Assembly: GCF_019834675.1 (NCBI RefSeq)
Contig: NZ_JABUBU010000002.1
Span: 395,722 to 459,721, forward strand
Origin: Rhodococcoides corynebacterioides
Lineage (GTDB): Bacteria > Actinomycetota > Actinomycetes > Mycobacteriales > Mycobacteriaceae
Reading direction: 5' to 3'
DNA: 64,000 nt
The notes under the pieces were generated by a model. It had not been told where the DNA came from. It did not search any database and saw only the letters and a program-made list of their open reading frames with translations. The position numbers and the translations under genes are program-made. Numbering within the stretch: the first letter of the stretch is position 1; each line of letters starts with the position of its first letter. Shown here piece by piece: positions 46,194-55,299 of the stretch.

Positions 46194-47615
46194 ATGACCG
46201 ACCACGAGAGCAGCAGCGACACCGACACGACGGGCTCCGCCGCTCCTCGTCCCGGCCCCCGGCCGGGCCCCCGCCCGGGTCCCGTGCCCGGTCACCGACC
46301 GCCCGCACCGTCGTCCACCTCGCCGACCGGCTCCCCGGCAGATCCCCCCGCGGACGCCGCGCCCGAGCCCCACCCCCACGCGATCACGCCGGTGGTCACC
46401 GATCCGTCGCAGTGGGGTCGGGTGGACGAGGACGGCACCGCATGGGTCCGCACGGCCGAGGGCGACCGGGTGGTCGGGTCGTGGCAGGCCGGCGACGCGG
46501 CCGAGGGCCTCGCGCACTTCGGCCGCCGGTACGACGACCTCGCGACGGAGGTCGCCCTGCTCGAGGCTCGGCTGAACTCCGGGGCGGGTGACGCGAAGAA
46601 GACCAAGGCGGCCGCCGTCGCGCTCGCGGAGACGCTGCCGACCGCCGCCGTCATCGGCGACATCGACACGCTCGCCGCGCGGCTGCAGGCCGTGATCGAC
46701 CATTCCGACGAGGTCGCCGCCGAGCATCGCCGTACCCGCGACGCGCAGCGGACCGAGGCGACGGCACGCAAGGAAGCCCTGGCGGCGGAGGCCGAGGAGA
46801 TCGGCGCCGAGTCGACCCAGTGGAAGGCGGCGGGCGACCGACTCCGCGCGATCCTCGACGAGTGGAAGACCATCCGCGGCGTCGATCGGAAGGTCGACGA
46901 CGCGCTGTGGAAGCGCTACTCCAAGGCGCGGGAAGCGTTCAATCGCCGTCGGGGTGCGCACTTCGCCGATCTCGACCGCGAGCGCGGTGCGGCGAAGGTG
47001 CGCAAGGAGGAACTGGTCGCCCGCGCCGAGGCGCTGTCCTCCTCCACCGACTGGGTCGAGACGGCCCACGTCTTCCGTGACCTGCTGACGGAGTGGAAGG
47101 CGGCCGGGCGCGCACCCCGCGACGCCGACGACGTCCTGTGGCAGAAGTTCAAGGGCGCGCAGGACGTGTTCTTCGCGGCGCGCAACGCCGCGCAGAACGA
47201 GCAGAACGCCGAGTTCGAGGAGAACGCGCGCCGCAAGGAAGAGCTGCTCGAGCAGTACGGGCCGTCGATCGACCCGGCCGCCGACCTCGAGGGGGCACGC
47301 GCCGCTCTGCGCACGCTGCAGGACAAGTGGGATGCCGCGGGCAAGGTACCGCGGGAGCGGATGGGCGACCTCGAGGGCAAGCTGCGCGCGATCGAGAAGC
47401 GGGTGCGCGACGCGGCCGATTCCGAGTGGCGCCGCACCGACCCGGAGGCGATGGCGCGCGCCGCACAGTTCCGCGAGCGCGTGGAGCAGTTCGAGGATCA
47501 GGCCCGCAAGGCCGACGCGGCGGGCAAGGTCAAGGACGCCGAGAAGTACCGCGCGCAGGCGCAGCAGTGGCGCGAATGGGCCGACGCCGCTCAGGGCGCC
47601 CTCGAGGAGCGCTGA
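46194..47615 (+). CDS. DUF349-repeat coiled-coil protein (Rv2731-like)
   Basis: This 473-residue protein starts at ATG 46194 with GGAG at 46185-46188. The N-terminal 80 residues are Pro-rich, with three PRPG-type repeats. After a small beta region (about 68-95, [15 protein letters not shown]) come at least three DUF349 helical repeats (about 180-440), marked by segments such as [19 protein letters not shown] and [22 protein letters not shown]349 proteins are cytoplasmic, highly helical and linked to RNA or DNA transactions in some species. The function here is unknown. Confidence 0.85.
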   Translation: MTDHESSSDTDTTGSAAPRPGPRPGPRPGPVPGHRPPAPSSTSPTGSPADPPADAAPEPHPHAITPVVTDPSQWGRVDEDGTAWVRTAEGDRVVGSWQAGDAAEGLAHFGRRYDDLATEVALLEARLNSGAGDAKKTKAAAVALAETLPTAAVIGDIDTLAARLQAVIDHSDEVAAEHRRTRDAQRTEATARKEALAAEAEEIGAESTQWKAAGDRLRAILDEWKTIRGVDRKVDDALWKRYSKAREAFNRRRGAHFADLDRERGAAKVRKEELVARAEALSSSTDWVETAHVFRDLLTEWKAAGRAPRDADDVLWQKFKGAQDVFFAARNAAQNEQNAEFEENARRKEELLEQYGPSIDPAADLEGARAALRTLQDKWDAAGKVPRERMGDLEGKLRAIEKRVRDAADSEWRRTDPEAMARAAQFRERVEQFEDQARKADAAGKVKDAEKYRAQAQQWREWADAAQGALEER

Positions 47616-47628
47616 CCGAACTGTCGAC

Positions 47629-48237
47629 TCATCCGTCGCGGCGGGCGTTCCGACGTCCGTCGCGGCGGGTCCGATCGAGGACGGTCTCCCGTGCGGCCTC
47701 GTCGAGAATCGCGGCGTCCCGGCGCGCCGATGCGGCCGCCCACTGCTGAGTGGACCGGTTCCACACCACCTTGAACCAGTGGAACGCCAGCACGAGCACC
47801 AGCAGCCACCCGACGATCAGACCGATGCCGGGGCCGGCGCCGGTGAGGTTCGACGGCACGGTCTGGCGGGACCAGATCGCCAGCATGCCGAGCACCGACG
47901 CCACACCGCTGCCGTAGAGGGCAACCCACGCGAGGGCCCACCGCTGGGTCACCAGCGCGAGCGCGGAGACTCCGACGGCGAACACGAGCGCCAGCCAGAC
48001 GAAGATCCGGGACGGCAGGGCGATTGACTCGGCGGCGGCGTCCTCGTCGAACGCGACGACGTCCCAGCCGTTGGCCGCGCCGCTGTGCGGCAGCGCGAAC
48101 GTCAGCAGCAGCAACAGCACCGCGGCGGCCACCACCACGGCCCGGATACCGGGATCGATGCGTCCGGAGATGCGGCGCTCGGCGGCGGCGAGGTCCGCCG
48201 ACGACCGCTCCCGGTCCAGTTCGTTCGGTTCGGTCAC
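47629..48237 (-). CDS. Four-helix membrane protein (Rv2732c-like)
   Basis: About 202 residues from GTG 48237, which shares GTGA with the miaB stop; ATG 48246 is possible. Four hydrophobic helices (about 31-49, 78-98, 104-125 and 137-157) lie between a charged N-terminus and a strongly basic C-terminal tail ([11 protein letters not shown]). The position downstream of miaB is the same in mycobacteria. The role is unknown. It converges on the DUF349 gene with a 13-base gap. Confidence 0.8.
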   Translation of the reverse strand: MTEPNELDRERSSADLAAAERRISGRIDPGIRAVVVAAAVLLLLLTFALPHSGAANGWDVVAFDEDAAAESIALPSRIFVWLALVFAVGVSALALVTQRWALAWVALYGSGVASVLGMLAIWSRQTVPSNLTGAGPGIGLIVGWLLVLVLAFHWFKVVWNRSTQQWAAASARRDAAILDEAARETVLDRTRRDGRRNARRDG

Positions 48238-49766
48238 AGTGCACATCCCATCGTCGGGGCCGGCTCGGGAGCCGGGGCACCGATGCGAGGCAGGCCGAGG
48301 CCCACCCCCACCGGCGCGGTGGTCGGTCGCAGTCCGCGTTCGTGGCGGTCGCCCGCCACGGTGCGCCGATGCGTCAGCAGCGGGGTGTCGGCGACGAGGT
48401 GGTACGGCTTGGCGTCGGTGACGCGGGTGGTCACGACGTCGCCGGGACGCACGGTGCCGTCCACCGCTCCCTCGGGTCGGAAGTGGACCAGGCGACCGTC
48501 GCGTGCCCGTCCGCTCATCCGCTCGGTCACCGCGTTCTTGCGGCCCGCGTCCGCGGCGACGAGCAGCTCGACCTCGGTTCCGACGACCCGGCGGTTCTCC
48601 TCGAGCGCGATCTCCTCCTGGAGCGCGATGAGGCGCTCGTAGCGTTCCTGCACGACGGCCTTGGGCACCTGGTCGGCCATCTCGGCCGCGGGTGTGCCCG
48701 GCCGGATCGAGTACTGGAAGGTGTACGCGCTGACGAAGCGCGCGCGCCGAACGACGTCGAGGGTGTCCTGGAAGTCTTCCTCCGTCTCACCAGGGAAGCC
48801 GACGATGATGTCGGTGGTGATCGCCGCGTGCGGGATGGCTGCGCGCACCCGGTCGAGGATGCCGAGGAACTTCTCGCGGCGGTAGGACCGCCGCATGGCC
48901 CGCAGAATGCGGTCGGAGCCGGACTGGAGCGGCATGTGCAGCGTCGGGCAGACGTTCGGGGTGGCGGCCATGGCGTCGATGACGTCGTCGGTGAACTCGG
49001 CGGGGTGCGGCGAGGTGAAGCGCACCCGTTCGAGGCCCTCGATGGTTCCGCACGCCCGCAGAAGGGCGGCGAACGCCCCGCGGTCGCGAGGGGTGTCCGG
49101 ATCGGCGAACGACGCCCCGTAGGCGTTCACGTTCTGCCCGAGCAGCGTCACCTCGAGCACGCCCTCGTCCACGAGTGCCTGCACCTCGGCGAGCACGTCG
49201 CCGGGGCGCCGGTCCACCTCCTTGCCGCGCAGCGCCGGAACGATGCAGAACGTGCAGGTGTTGTTGCAGCCGACCGAGATCGACACCCATCCCGCGTAGG
49301 CGGAGTCGCGCTTGGCGGGCAACGTCGACGGGAACGCGTCGAGCGAGTCGAGGATTTCGACCTCGGCCCGCTTGTTGTGCCGGGCGCGGTCGAGCAACGC
49401 CGGTAGCGACCCGAGGTTGTGCGTGCCGAACACCACATCGACCCACGGCGCCTTCTGCACCACGACGTCGCGGTCCTTCTGGGCCAGGCAGCCTCCCACG
49501 GCGATCTGCATCGACGGGTCGGCGTCCTTGGCGGGACGGAGCTGGCCGAGATTGCCGTAGAGCTTGTTGTCGGCGTTCTCCCGCACGGCGCAGGTGTTGA
49601 AGACCACCAGGTCCGCGGAGTCACCCGCGACGGCCGGGACGTAGCCCGCGTCCTCGAGCAAACCGGCGAGGCGCTCGGAGTCGTGCACGTTCATCTGGCA
49701 TCCGAAGGTGCGCACCTGGTAGGTCCGCGCCCCCTCTGCCCGGGTCGGAAGGTCGATCGTGTCCAC
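48234..49766 (-). CDS. miaB: tRNA-2-methylthio-N6-dimethylallyladenosine synthase
   Basis: This 510-residue radical-SAM enzyme starts at GTG 49766. The N-terminal cluster cysteines begin with FGCQMN near residue 23, with [11 protein letters not shown] and GGCLAQ following. The radical-SAM triad is in GCNNTCTFC near residues 166-174. A TRAM domain lies near 395-460, and a Pro-rich tail of about 40 residues follows. It adds the methylthio group to the isopentenyl-adenosine made by MiaA. It is divergent from gluA. Confidence 0.95.
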   Translation of the reverse strand: MDTIDLPTRAEGARTYQVRTFGCQMNVHDSERLAGLLEDAGYVPAVAGDSADLVVFNTCAVRENADNKLYGNLGQLRPAKDADPSMQIAVGGCLAQKDRDVVVQKAPWVDVVFGTHNLGSLPALLDRARHNKRAEVEILDSLDAFPSTLPAKRDSAYAGWVSISVGCNNTCTFCIVPALRGKEVDRRPGDVLAEVQALVDEGVLEVTLLGQNVNAYGASFADPDTPRDRGAFAALLRACGTIEGLERVRFTSPHPAEFTDDVIDAMAATPNVCPTLHMPLQSGSDRILRAMRRSYRREKFLGILDRVRAAIPHAAITTDIIVGFPGETEEDFQDTLDVVRRARFVSAYTFQYSIRPGTPAAEMADQVPKAVVQERYERLIALQEEIALEENRRVVGTEVELLVAADAGRKNAVTERMSGRARDGRLVHFRPEGAVDGTVRPGDVVTTRVTDAKPYHLVADTPLLTHRRTVAGDRHERGLRPTTAPVGVGLGLPRIGAPAPEPAPTMGCAL

Positions 49767-49898
49767 GACCTCCAGGGTACGGCGGCCACCCGGACGGGCC
49801 GTCGGAGCGCCCGGGGCCGGTCGGTGGGGGCGGTAAAGTTTCCATTACATGTCCGCCGACCCACCACGAAAACGGACAGTGGCGGGGAAAACTACCTC

Positions 49899-49904
49899 TA
49901 GGGT
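49899..49904 (+). promoter_or_regulatory. -10 box of gluA, probably giving a leaderless transcript
   Basis: TAGGGT at 49899-49904 is 7 bases before ATG 49912, so transcription would begin at or next to the start codon. CGGACAG at about 49873-49879 could act as a weak -35. No ribosome-binding site precedes the ATG, in keeping with leaderless translation. Confidence 0.5.
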
Positions 49905-49911
49905 CATCGCC

Positions 49912-50688
49912 ATGACCCACCCCGACGGCGAGCGCGTGTCCGGCTCGTCCACCGCCCCCATGATCGCGATGCACGGAGTGCAGAAGCACTTCGGCGACTT
50001 GCACGTGCTCCGGGACATCGAGCTCGACGTTCCCGCCGGCCAGGTCGTGATCGTCCTCGGACCGTCCGGCTCCGGCAAGTCCACGCTGTGCCGCACCATC
50101 AATCGCCTCGAACCCGTCGACGAGGGCACCATCGCCGTCGACGGCAACCCGTTGCCGTCGGAGGGCAAGGCGCTCGCCGCTCTGCGCGCCGACGTCGGCA
50201 TGGTCTTCCAGTCCTTCAACCTGTTCGCGCACAAGACGATTCGCGAGAACGTCATGCTCGGGCCGACCAAGGTGCGCAAGGCGAAGAAGGAGGAGGCGGA
50301 GAAGACCGCGCAGCGACTGCTCGAGCGCGTCGGCATCGCCAACCAGGCCGACAAGTACCCTGCCCAGCTCTCCGGCGGCCAGCAGCAACGTGTCGCCATC
50401 GCCCGCGCGCTCGCGATGAACCCGAAGGTCATGCTGTTCGACGAGCCGACCTCCGCGCTCGACCCCGAGATGGTCAACGAGGTGCTCGACGTCATGACCT
50501 CGCTGGCCAAGGAGGGCATGACCATGGTCGTGGTCACCCACGAGATGGGCTTCGCCCGTCGCGCCGGCGATCGCGTGATCTTCATGGCCGACGGTCAGAT
50601 CGTCGAGGACACCGATCCCGAAACCTTCTTCACCGCACCGAAATCCGATCGCGCCAAGGACTTCCTGGGCAAGATCCTCAGTCACTGA
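49912..50688 (+). CDS. gluA: Glutamate ABC transporter ATP-binding protein
   Basis: This 258-residue protein starts at ATG 49912; ATGs at 49849, 49960 and 49969 are alternatives. Walker A is GPSGSGKST, the ABC signature is LSGGQQQR, Walker B is VMLFDEP and the switch histidine is in VVTHEMG. This is the polar amino acid (PAAT) subtype. It powers glutamate/aspartate uptake with GluBCD. Confidence 0.93.
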   Translation: MTHPDGERVSGSSTAPMIAMHGVQKHFGDLHVLRDIELDVPAGQVVIVLGPSGSGKSTLCRTINRLEPVDEGTIAVDGNPLPSEGKALAALRADVGMVFQSFNLFAHKTIRENVMLGPTKVRKAKKEEAEKTAQRLLERVGIANQADKYPAQLSGGQQQRVAIARALAMNPKVMLFDEPTSALDPEMVNEVLDVMTSLAKEGMTMVVVTHEMGFARRAGDRVIFMADGQIVEDTDPETFFTAPKSDRAKDFLGKILSH

Positions 50689-50722
50689 CGCTCTCACTCA
50701 CCCACTTATCGGAGGACATTCG

Positions 50723-51556
50723 ATGCGTTTCACCCGTACCGCCCGCGCCGCCGCCGCCGTTCTCGCGGTGGCCTTCGCCGCCACCGCTTGCGGCGGCGAC
50801 GAGGCCACCAGCGCCTCGCAGAGCGCGGAGAGCGGCAACCTGACCGTCGGCATCAAGTTCGACCAGCCCGGCCTGGGCCTCCGCAACCCCGACGGCTCCT
50901 TCAGCGGCTTCGACGTCGAGGTGGCCAAGTACGTCGCCGGCAAGCTCGGCGTCACCCCCGAGAACATCACCTTCAAGGAATCGCCCTCGGCGCAGCGCGA
51001 GACGCTGATCGAGAACGGCGAGGTCGACTACATCGTGGCCACCTACTCCATCACCGACGCCCGCAAGGAGAAGGTCGATTTCGCCGGCCCGTACTTCGTC
51101 GCCGGCCAGTCGCTGCTGGTGAGCTCGTCGAACACCGACATCACCGGCCCGGACTCCCTCAACGGCGGCAAGCGCCTGTGCTCGGTGTCCGGTTCCACCC
51201 CCGCGCAGAAGGTCAAGGACCAGTACGCGCAGGACGTGCAGCTCCAGGAGTTCGACACCTACTCCGCGTGCGTCGAGGCGCTGCGCAACGGCGCGGTCGA
51301 CGCCGTGACCACGGACGACATCATCCTGGCCGGCTACGCCGCGCAGTACCCGGGTGAGCTCAAGGTGGTCGGCGAGCCTTTCACCGAGGAGCGCTACGGC
51401 ATCGGCCTGGCCAAGGGTGACGACGAGACCCGCGCCAAGATCAACGACGCGATCGACGCGATGATCGCCGACGGCTCGTGGCAGAAGGCCTTCGAGGACA
51501 CCGTCGGCGCGTCCGGCTACCCGCTGCCCGCGCAGCCGACCGTCGACCGCTACTGA
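50723..51556 (+). CDS. gluB: Glutamate-binding lipoprotein
   Basis: This 277-residue protein starts at ATG 50723 after GGAGGA. A lipoprotein signal peptide ends with Cys23 in AATACGG. The type 2 periplasmic-binding-protein fold follows, with NPDGSFSGFDVEVAKYVAGK near the amino-acid site and a Cys pair (Cys153/Cys185 region) that may be disulfide-linked. It captures glutamate outside the cell and feeds GluCD. Confidence 0.93.
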   Translation: MRFTRTARAAAAVLAVAFAATACGGDEATSASQSAESGNLTVGIKFDQPGLGLRNPDGSFSGFDVEVAKYVAGKLGVTPENITFKESPSAQRETLIENGEVDYIVATYSITDARKEKVDFAGPYFVAGQSLLVSSSNTDITGPDSLNGGKRLCSVSGSTPAQKVKDQYAQDVQLQEFDTYSACVEALRNGAVDAVTTDDIILAGYAAQYPGELKVVGEPFTEERYGIGLAKGDDETRAKINDAIDAMIADGSWQKAFEDTVGASGYPLPAQPTVDRY

Positions 51557-51571
51557 TCTCGACTCGATCGA

Positions 51572-51614
51572 CGCCGAGCGGGCGGTTCGCACCTGTCGAA
51601 CCGCCCGCTCGGCG
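51572..51614 (+). terminator. Intra-operon stem-loop between gluB and gluC
   Basis: A perfect 18-base stem (51572-51589 with 51597-51614) has a 7-base loop. It starts 15 bases after the gluB stop and about 48 bases before gluC. It probably acts as a partial terminator or 3' stabiliser, so that binding protein is made in excess over the permeases. Confidence 0.8.
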
Positions 51615-51661
51615 CGTCGGCTCGTTCCCTGCACATCGTCCCCACACCCGAGGAGTCGTCG

Positions 51662-52342
51662 GTGGACATCTTCCTTGACTACGCACCCGAGCTGCTCGAC
51701 GCCTTCTGGATGACGATCAAGCTAGCCGTGCTCTCCGCGATCGGCGCCCTGATTCTCGGCACGATCCTCGCGGCCATGCGGGTCTCCCCCGTTCCCGTCG
51801 CACGGTGGGTCGGCGCCACGTACGTCACCATCTTCCGCAACACCCCGCTCACGCTGATTCTGCTGTTCTGCGCGTTCGGCCTGTACCAGACCCTGGGCGT
51901 CACGCTCGCCGATCAGGAGTCCCCGACCGGTCAGGCGGACAACAACTTCCGGCTCGCCGTGCTCGGTCTGAGCGTCTACACGGCGGCGTTCGTGTGCGAG
52001 TGCCTGCGGTCCGGCATCAACACGGTGCACGTCGGGCAGGCGGAGGCCGGGCGATCGCTCGGTCTGACGTTCTCGCAGAACATCCGCTACGTCGTGCTCC
52101 CTCAGGCGTTTCGAGCCGTGATCGCCCCGCTGGGCAGCGTCCTGATCGCGCTGACCAAGAACACCACGGTGGCCGCAGCCATCGGTGTGCTCGAGGCCGC
52201 GATCCTCATGCGCACCATGATCGAGAACGAGGCCGCCATCTTCGTGGTCGGCGGAATCTTCGCACTCGGCTTCGTGATTCTCACCTTCCCCACCGGCCTG
52301 TTCTTCGGCTGGCTGTCCAACCGATTGGCGGTGGCTCGATGA
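51662..52342 (+). CDS. gluC: Glutamate ABC transporter permease
   Basis: This 226-residue protein starts at GTG 51662, 6 bases after the GAGGAG at 51650-51655. It has five membrane helices and the cytoplasmic EAA loop (GQAEAGRSLGLTFSQNIRYV), which contacts GluA. It forms the translocation path with GluD. Its stop overlaps the gluD start (ATGA). Confidence 0.92.
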   Translation: MDIFLDYAPELLDAFWMTIKLAVLSAIGALILGTILAAMRVSPVPVARWVGATYVTIFRNTPLTLILLFCAFGLYQTLGVTLADQESPTGQADNNFRLAVLGLSVYTAAFVCECLRSGINTVHVGQAEAGRSLGLTFSQNIRYVVLPQAFRAVIAPLGSVLIALTKNTTVAAAIGVLEAAILMRTMIENEAAIFVVGGIFALGFVILTFPTGLFFGWLSNRLAVAR

Positions 52343-53277
52343 GCACGGTGCAGACCCCGACTCCCGGCGCCGACGCCTCGAAGTCCCGCACGACACGGAA
52401 GGCGCCCGCCGACCGCGCCACCGTGCTCTACGACGCGCCGGGCCCCAAGGCGAAGGTTCGCAACAACATCCTGTCCGGTGTCGTCCTGGCGGTGCTGTTA
52501 CTCGGGGCGTACTTCGTGTACGTCAAGCTCGACGAGAAGGGTCAGCTGACCTCGGCCAAGTGGGACCCGTTCACGGAGTCCACCACGTGGACCACGTACC
52601 TGATCCCCGGCATCCAGGGCACTGTCGTCGCGGCCGGACTGTCGATCGTGTTCGCGCTGATCCTCGGCGCTGTGCTGGGTATCGCTCGACTGTCGGACCA
52701 CAAGCCCGTGCGCGTGATCGCCGGATTCGTCGTGGAGTTGTTCCGCGCGATTCCGGTGTTGATCCTCATGATCTTCCTGTACCAGTTCTTCGCCGAGTAC
52801 CAGGTGTTCAAGTCGCGGTACCTCGCGCTGGCGGCGGTGGTCACGGGCCTGACGCTCTACAACGGCTCGGTCATCGCGGAGATCGTGCGGTCCGGCATCA
52901 ACTCGCTGCCCAAGGGGCAGACGGAGGCGGCCAAGGCCATCGGTCTGCGCAAGGGCCAGATCATGCGCATGATCCTGCTGCCGCAGGCGGTGACCGCCAT
53001 GCTTCCCGCCATCGTGTCGCAGATGGTGGTGGCGCTGAAGGACTCGGCGCTGGGTTACATCATCGGCTACGTCGAGGTGGTGCGATCCGGCCAGCAGGTG
53101 GGTGCCTTCTACGGCAACTTCCTGCCCGCCCTCATCATCGTGGCGATCATCATGATCGCGCTGAACTCGCTCCTCACCTACGTGGCCACCGCGCTGGAGA
53201 AGCGACTGCGGCGCGGTAAGAAGAGCACCGGCGTGGTGCTCACCGGTGATGCGACGCAGCAGGGCCTGAGCACGTAG
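52339..53277 (+). CDS. gluD: Glutamate ABC transporter permease
   Basis: This 312-residue protein starts at ATG 52339, overlapping gluC by 4 bases. A polar N-terminus (about 50 residues) precedes a first helix, then the permease core with the EAA loop (QTEAAKAIGLRKGQIMRM). A charged tail of about 30 residues follows the last helix. It pairs with GluC. It ends close to the converging recX. Confidence 0.92.
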   Translation: MSTVQTPTPGADASKSRTTRKAPADRATVLYDAPGPKAKVRNNILSGVVLAVLLLGAYFVYVKLDEKGQLTSAKWDPFTESTTWTTYLIPGIQGTVVAAGLSIVFALILGAVLGIARLSDHKPVRVIAGFVVELFRAIPVLILMIFLYQFFAEYQVFKSRYLALAAVVTGLTLYNGSVIAEIVRSGINSLPKGQTEAAKAIGLRKGQIMRMILLPQAVTAMLPAIVSQMVVALKDSALGYIIGYVEVVRSGQQVGAFYGNFLPALIIVAIIMIALNSLLTYVATALEKRLRRGKKSTGVVLTGDATQQGLST

Positions 53278-53297
53278 GACGGCTCGGCAGGACTGCG

Positions 53298-53837
53298 TCA
53301 GTTCTCGAGGCCGTCGGTGTCCGCACCGACGGCCTCGAGCTCGCTCTTGGCGATCTCGAACGCCATACCCTGCGAGAATCCGCGTCGCGCCAACATGCCG
53401 ACGAGCGAGCGCAGCACCTTGTCCCGATCGGTCGACGCGGTCGCCCGTACGGACGGTGACCGCAACTTCTTCACCACCAACTCCCGCGCGCGGTCCCGCT
53501 CGTCCTCGGGATCGATGGTCTCCAACGCTTCGGCCGCAACCGCCGGGTCGATACCTTTGGTGCGCAACTCGTTCCGCAGCGCCTGCTTGCCGCGGCCGGA
53601 GTACGTGTGCCGCGATCTGACCCACTGATGGGCGAAATCGCGATCGTCCACGAGGCCGAGTTCGGTCAGCCGATCGAGCACCGACGCGGTGACCGAGGGG
53701 GTGAACCCCTTGTCGGTCAGCCGCGTCGTGAGCTCGTGCCGGCTGCGCGCCCGGTCGGTGAGCAATCGCAGAGCAGCGTCACGTGCCTGCTCCGCGGTAC
53801 CCCCGCCCTCGCCGGATGCACCGCCCGCGCCGGTCAT
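53298..53837 (-). CDS. recX: RecA regulatory protein RecX
   Basis: This 179-residue protein starts at ATG 53837, 2 bases after the recA stop. The RecX three-helix repeats are present: ARSRHELTTRLTDKGF, DDRDFAHQWVRSRH and KQALRNELRTKGID. It binds inside the RecA filament groove and limits filament growth. Its last 12 codons form a hairpin that also serves as a terminator. It is translated from the recA message. Confidence 0.94.
   Translation of the reverse strand: MTGAGGASGEGGGTAEQARDAALRLLTDRARSRHELTTRLTDKGFTPSVTASVLDRLTELGLVDDRDFAHQWVRSRHTYSGRGKQALRNELRTKGIDPAVAAEALETIDPEDERDRARELVVKKLRSPSVRATASTDRDKVLRSLVGMLARRGFSQGMAFEIAKSELEAVGADTDGLEN
53304..53339. terminator. Terminator stem embedded in the recX 3' coding end
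   Basis: A perfect 16-base stem (53304-53319 with 53324-53339) has a TCCG loop on the plus strand. It begins 26 bases past gluD and lies within codons for the recX C-terminus, just before its stop. It would stop gluD transcription entering recX antisense. Confidence 0.8.
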
Positions 53838-53839
53838 TG

Positions 53840-54883
53840 TCAGAACTCGACGGGCGCCGCGGCCTCGTCGGAGGTACGGACGTCGGCACCGATACCGAGC
53901 TTCTCCTTGATCTTCTTCTCGATCTCGTCGCGGATGTCGGTGTTCTCGAGCAGGAACTTGCGGGCGTTCTCCTTGCCCTGGCCGAGCTGATCGCCCTCGT
54001 AGGTGAACCACGAGCCGGACTTGCGCACGAACCCGTGCTCGACGCCCATGTCGATCAGCGAGCCCTCCTTGCTGATGCCCTTGCCGTACAGAATGTCGAA
54101 CTCCGCCTGCTTGAACGGCGGCGACACCTTGTTCTTGACCACCTTGACGCGCGTCCGGTTGCCCACCGCGTCCGTGCCGTCCTTCAGCGTCTCGATACGG
54201 CGGATGTCCATGCGCACGGAGGCGTAGAACTTCAACGCCTTACCGCCCGTGGTGGTCTCGGGCGAGCCGAACATGACGCCGATCTTCTCGCGCAGCTGGT
54301 TGATGAAGATCACCGTGGTGCCGGAGTTGTTCATCGCGCCGGTGATCTTGCGGAGCGCCTGGCTCATGAGGCGCGCCTGCAGACCCACGTGGCTGTCCCC
54401 CATCTCGCCCTCGATCTCGGCGCGCGGCACGAGCGCGGCCACGGAGTCGACCACGAGGATGTCGAGTGCACCCGAGCGAATCAGCATGTCCGCGATCTCG
54501 AGGGCCTGCTCACCGGTGTCCGGCTGGGAGACCAGCAGAGCGTCGGTGTCCACGCCGAGCTTGGCGGCGTAGTCCGGATCGAGCGCGTGCTCGGCGTCGA
54601 TGAACGCCGCGATGCCGCCGGCAGCCTGCGCGTTGGCCACCGCGTGCAGAGCCACGGTGGTCTTACCCGAGGATTCCGGGCCGTAGATCTCGATGACCCG
54701 GCCGCGCGGGAGGCCACCGATACCCAGGGCCACGTCCAGCGCGATGGAGCCGGTCGGAATGACGGCGATCGGTGCGCGGGCCTCGTCCCCGAGGCGCATC
54801 ACCGAGCCCTTGCCGAAGTTCTTGTCGATCTGCGCGAGTGCCAGATCGAGCGCCTTGTCCCTGTCGTACGCTGCTGCCGCCAT
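53840..54883 (-). CDS. recA: Recombinase RecA (no intein)
   Basis: This 347-residue protein starts at ATG 54883 behind GAAGGAG. Walker A is GPESSGKTT (about residues 66-74), and the catalytic Glu region, DNA-binding loops (including [20 protein letters not shown]) and acidic C-terminus are intact. It forms ATP-dependent filaments on single-stranded DNA for strand exchange and LexA cleavage. The mycobacterial-type intein is absent. It is followed by recX. Confidence 0.98.
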   Translation of the reverse strand: MAAAAYDRDKALDLALAQIDKNFGKGSVMRLGDEARAPIAVIPTGSIALDVALGIGGLPRGRVIEIYGPESSGKTTVALHAVANAQAAGGIAAFIDAEHALDPDYAAKLGVDTDALLVSQPDTGEQALEIADMLIRSGALDILVVDSVAALVPRAEIEGEMGDSHVGLQARLMSQALRKITGAMNNSGTTVIFINQLREKIGVMFGSPETTTGGKALKFYASVRMDIRRIETLKDGTDAVGNRTRVKVVKNKVSPPFKQAEFDILYGKGISKEGSLIDMGVEHGFVRKSGSWFTYEGDQLGQGKENARKFLLENTDIRDEIEKKIKEKLGIGADVRTSDEAAAPVEF

Positions 54884-54928
54884 GATGGTCTCCTTCTCGA
54901 CGTTCTCGTCCCCTGCATGTCTGTCGAC

Positions 54929-54951
54929 AAGGTAGAGGGGGGCACCGACAA
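54929..54951 (-). promoter_or_regulatory. PafBC-type (RecA-NDp) promoter of recA
   Basis: On the minus strand, TTGTCGGTG (54951-54943), exactly 8 bases, then TACCTT (54934-54929). This is an exact match to TTGTCRGTG-N8-TAnnnT, the LexA-independent DNA-damage promoter motif recognised with PafBC in actinobacteria. It lies about 45 bases before the recA start. Confidence 0.85.
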
Positions 54952-54998
54952 GAACCGCTCGGCGAGCCGATCCGCGTCGTCACTGGGATCTACTCTAA

Positions 54999-55014
54999 GC
55001 GAACACCTGTTCGA
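54999..55014 (-). promoter_or_regulatory. LexA box upstream of recA
   Basis: On the minus strand TCGAACAGGTGTTCGC matches the SOS consensus TCGAAC-N4-GTTCGA at 11 of 12 positions. It lies 116 bases from the recA start and upstream of the PafBC-type promoter, so it serves a second, LexA-controlled start site. Its core is nearly the same as the lexA box. Confidence 0.88.
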
Positions 55015-55044
55015 CGGACAGGCGACACGCCGGATCGGACGCGG

Positions 55045-55239
55045 TCACCACCGCGAGCGCGGCACGTCGAACTCGGCGCAGAGCGCGCGCCAGACGTCCT
55101 TGGGGTCCTCCCCCGCCTCGATGGCGTCGGCCGCCGTGCGATTTCCGAGGGACAGCACCACGTGGTCCACCAGGATCGAGTCGCCGTACACCGTGCCGAA
55201 CTGCTCGGCGACGAGGTCGTGGAATTCGGTCAGACGCAC
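55045..55239 (-). CDS. DUF3046 family protein (Rv2738c-like)
   Basis: This 64-residue protein starts at GTG 55239, beginning MRLTEFHDLV as in mycobacterial homologues; a longer reading from ATG 55260 is less likely. The conserved core has VVLSLGNRTAADAIEAG and ends DVWRALCAEFDVPRSRW. It lies immediately upstream of recA across actinobacteria. No function is assigned. Confidence 0.85.
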   Translation of the reverse strand: MRLTEFHDLVAEQFGTVYGDSILVDHVVLSLGNRTAADAIEAGEDPKDVWRALCAEFDVPRSRW

Positions 55240-55299
55240 CGCCCCACCGTACCCGGGCATCGAGCACCGAACACATCCGCTCGCCCCGGCTTGTTCGAG

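Noticed and set aside
53840..54883. An intein in recA, as in M. tuberculosis
   Set aside because: The 347 residues are continuous from the N-terminus through the P-loop to the acidic tail, with no insertion.
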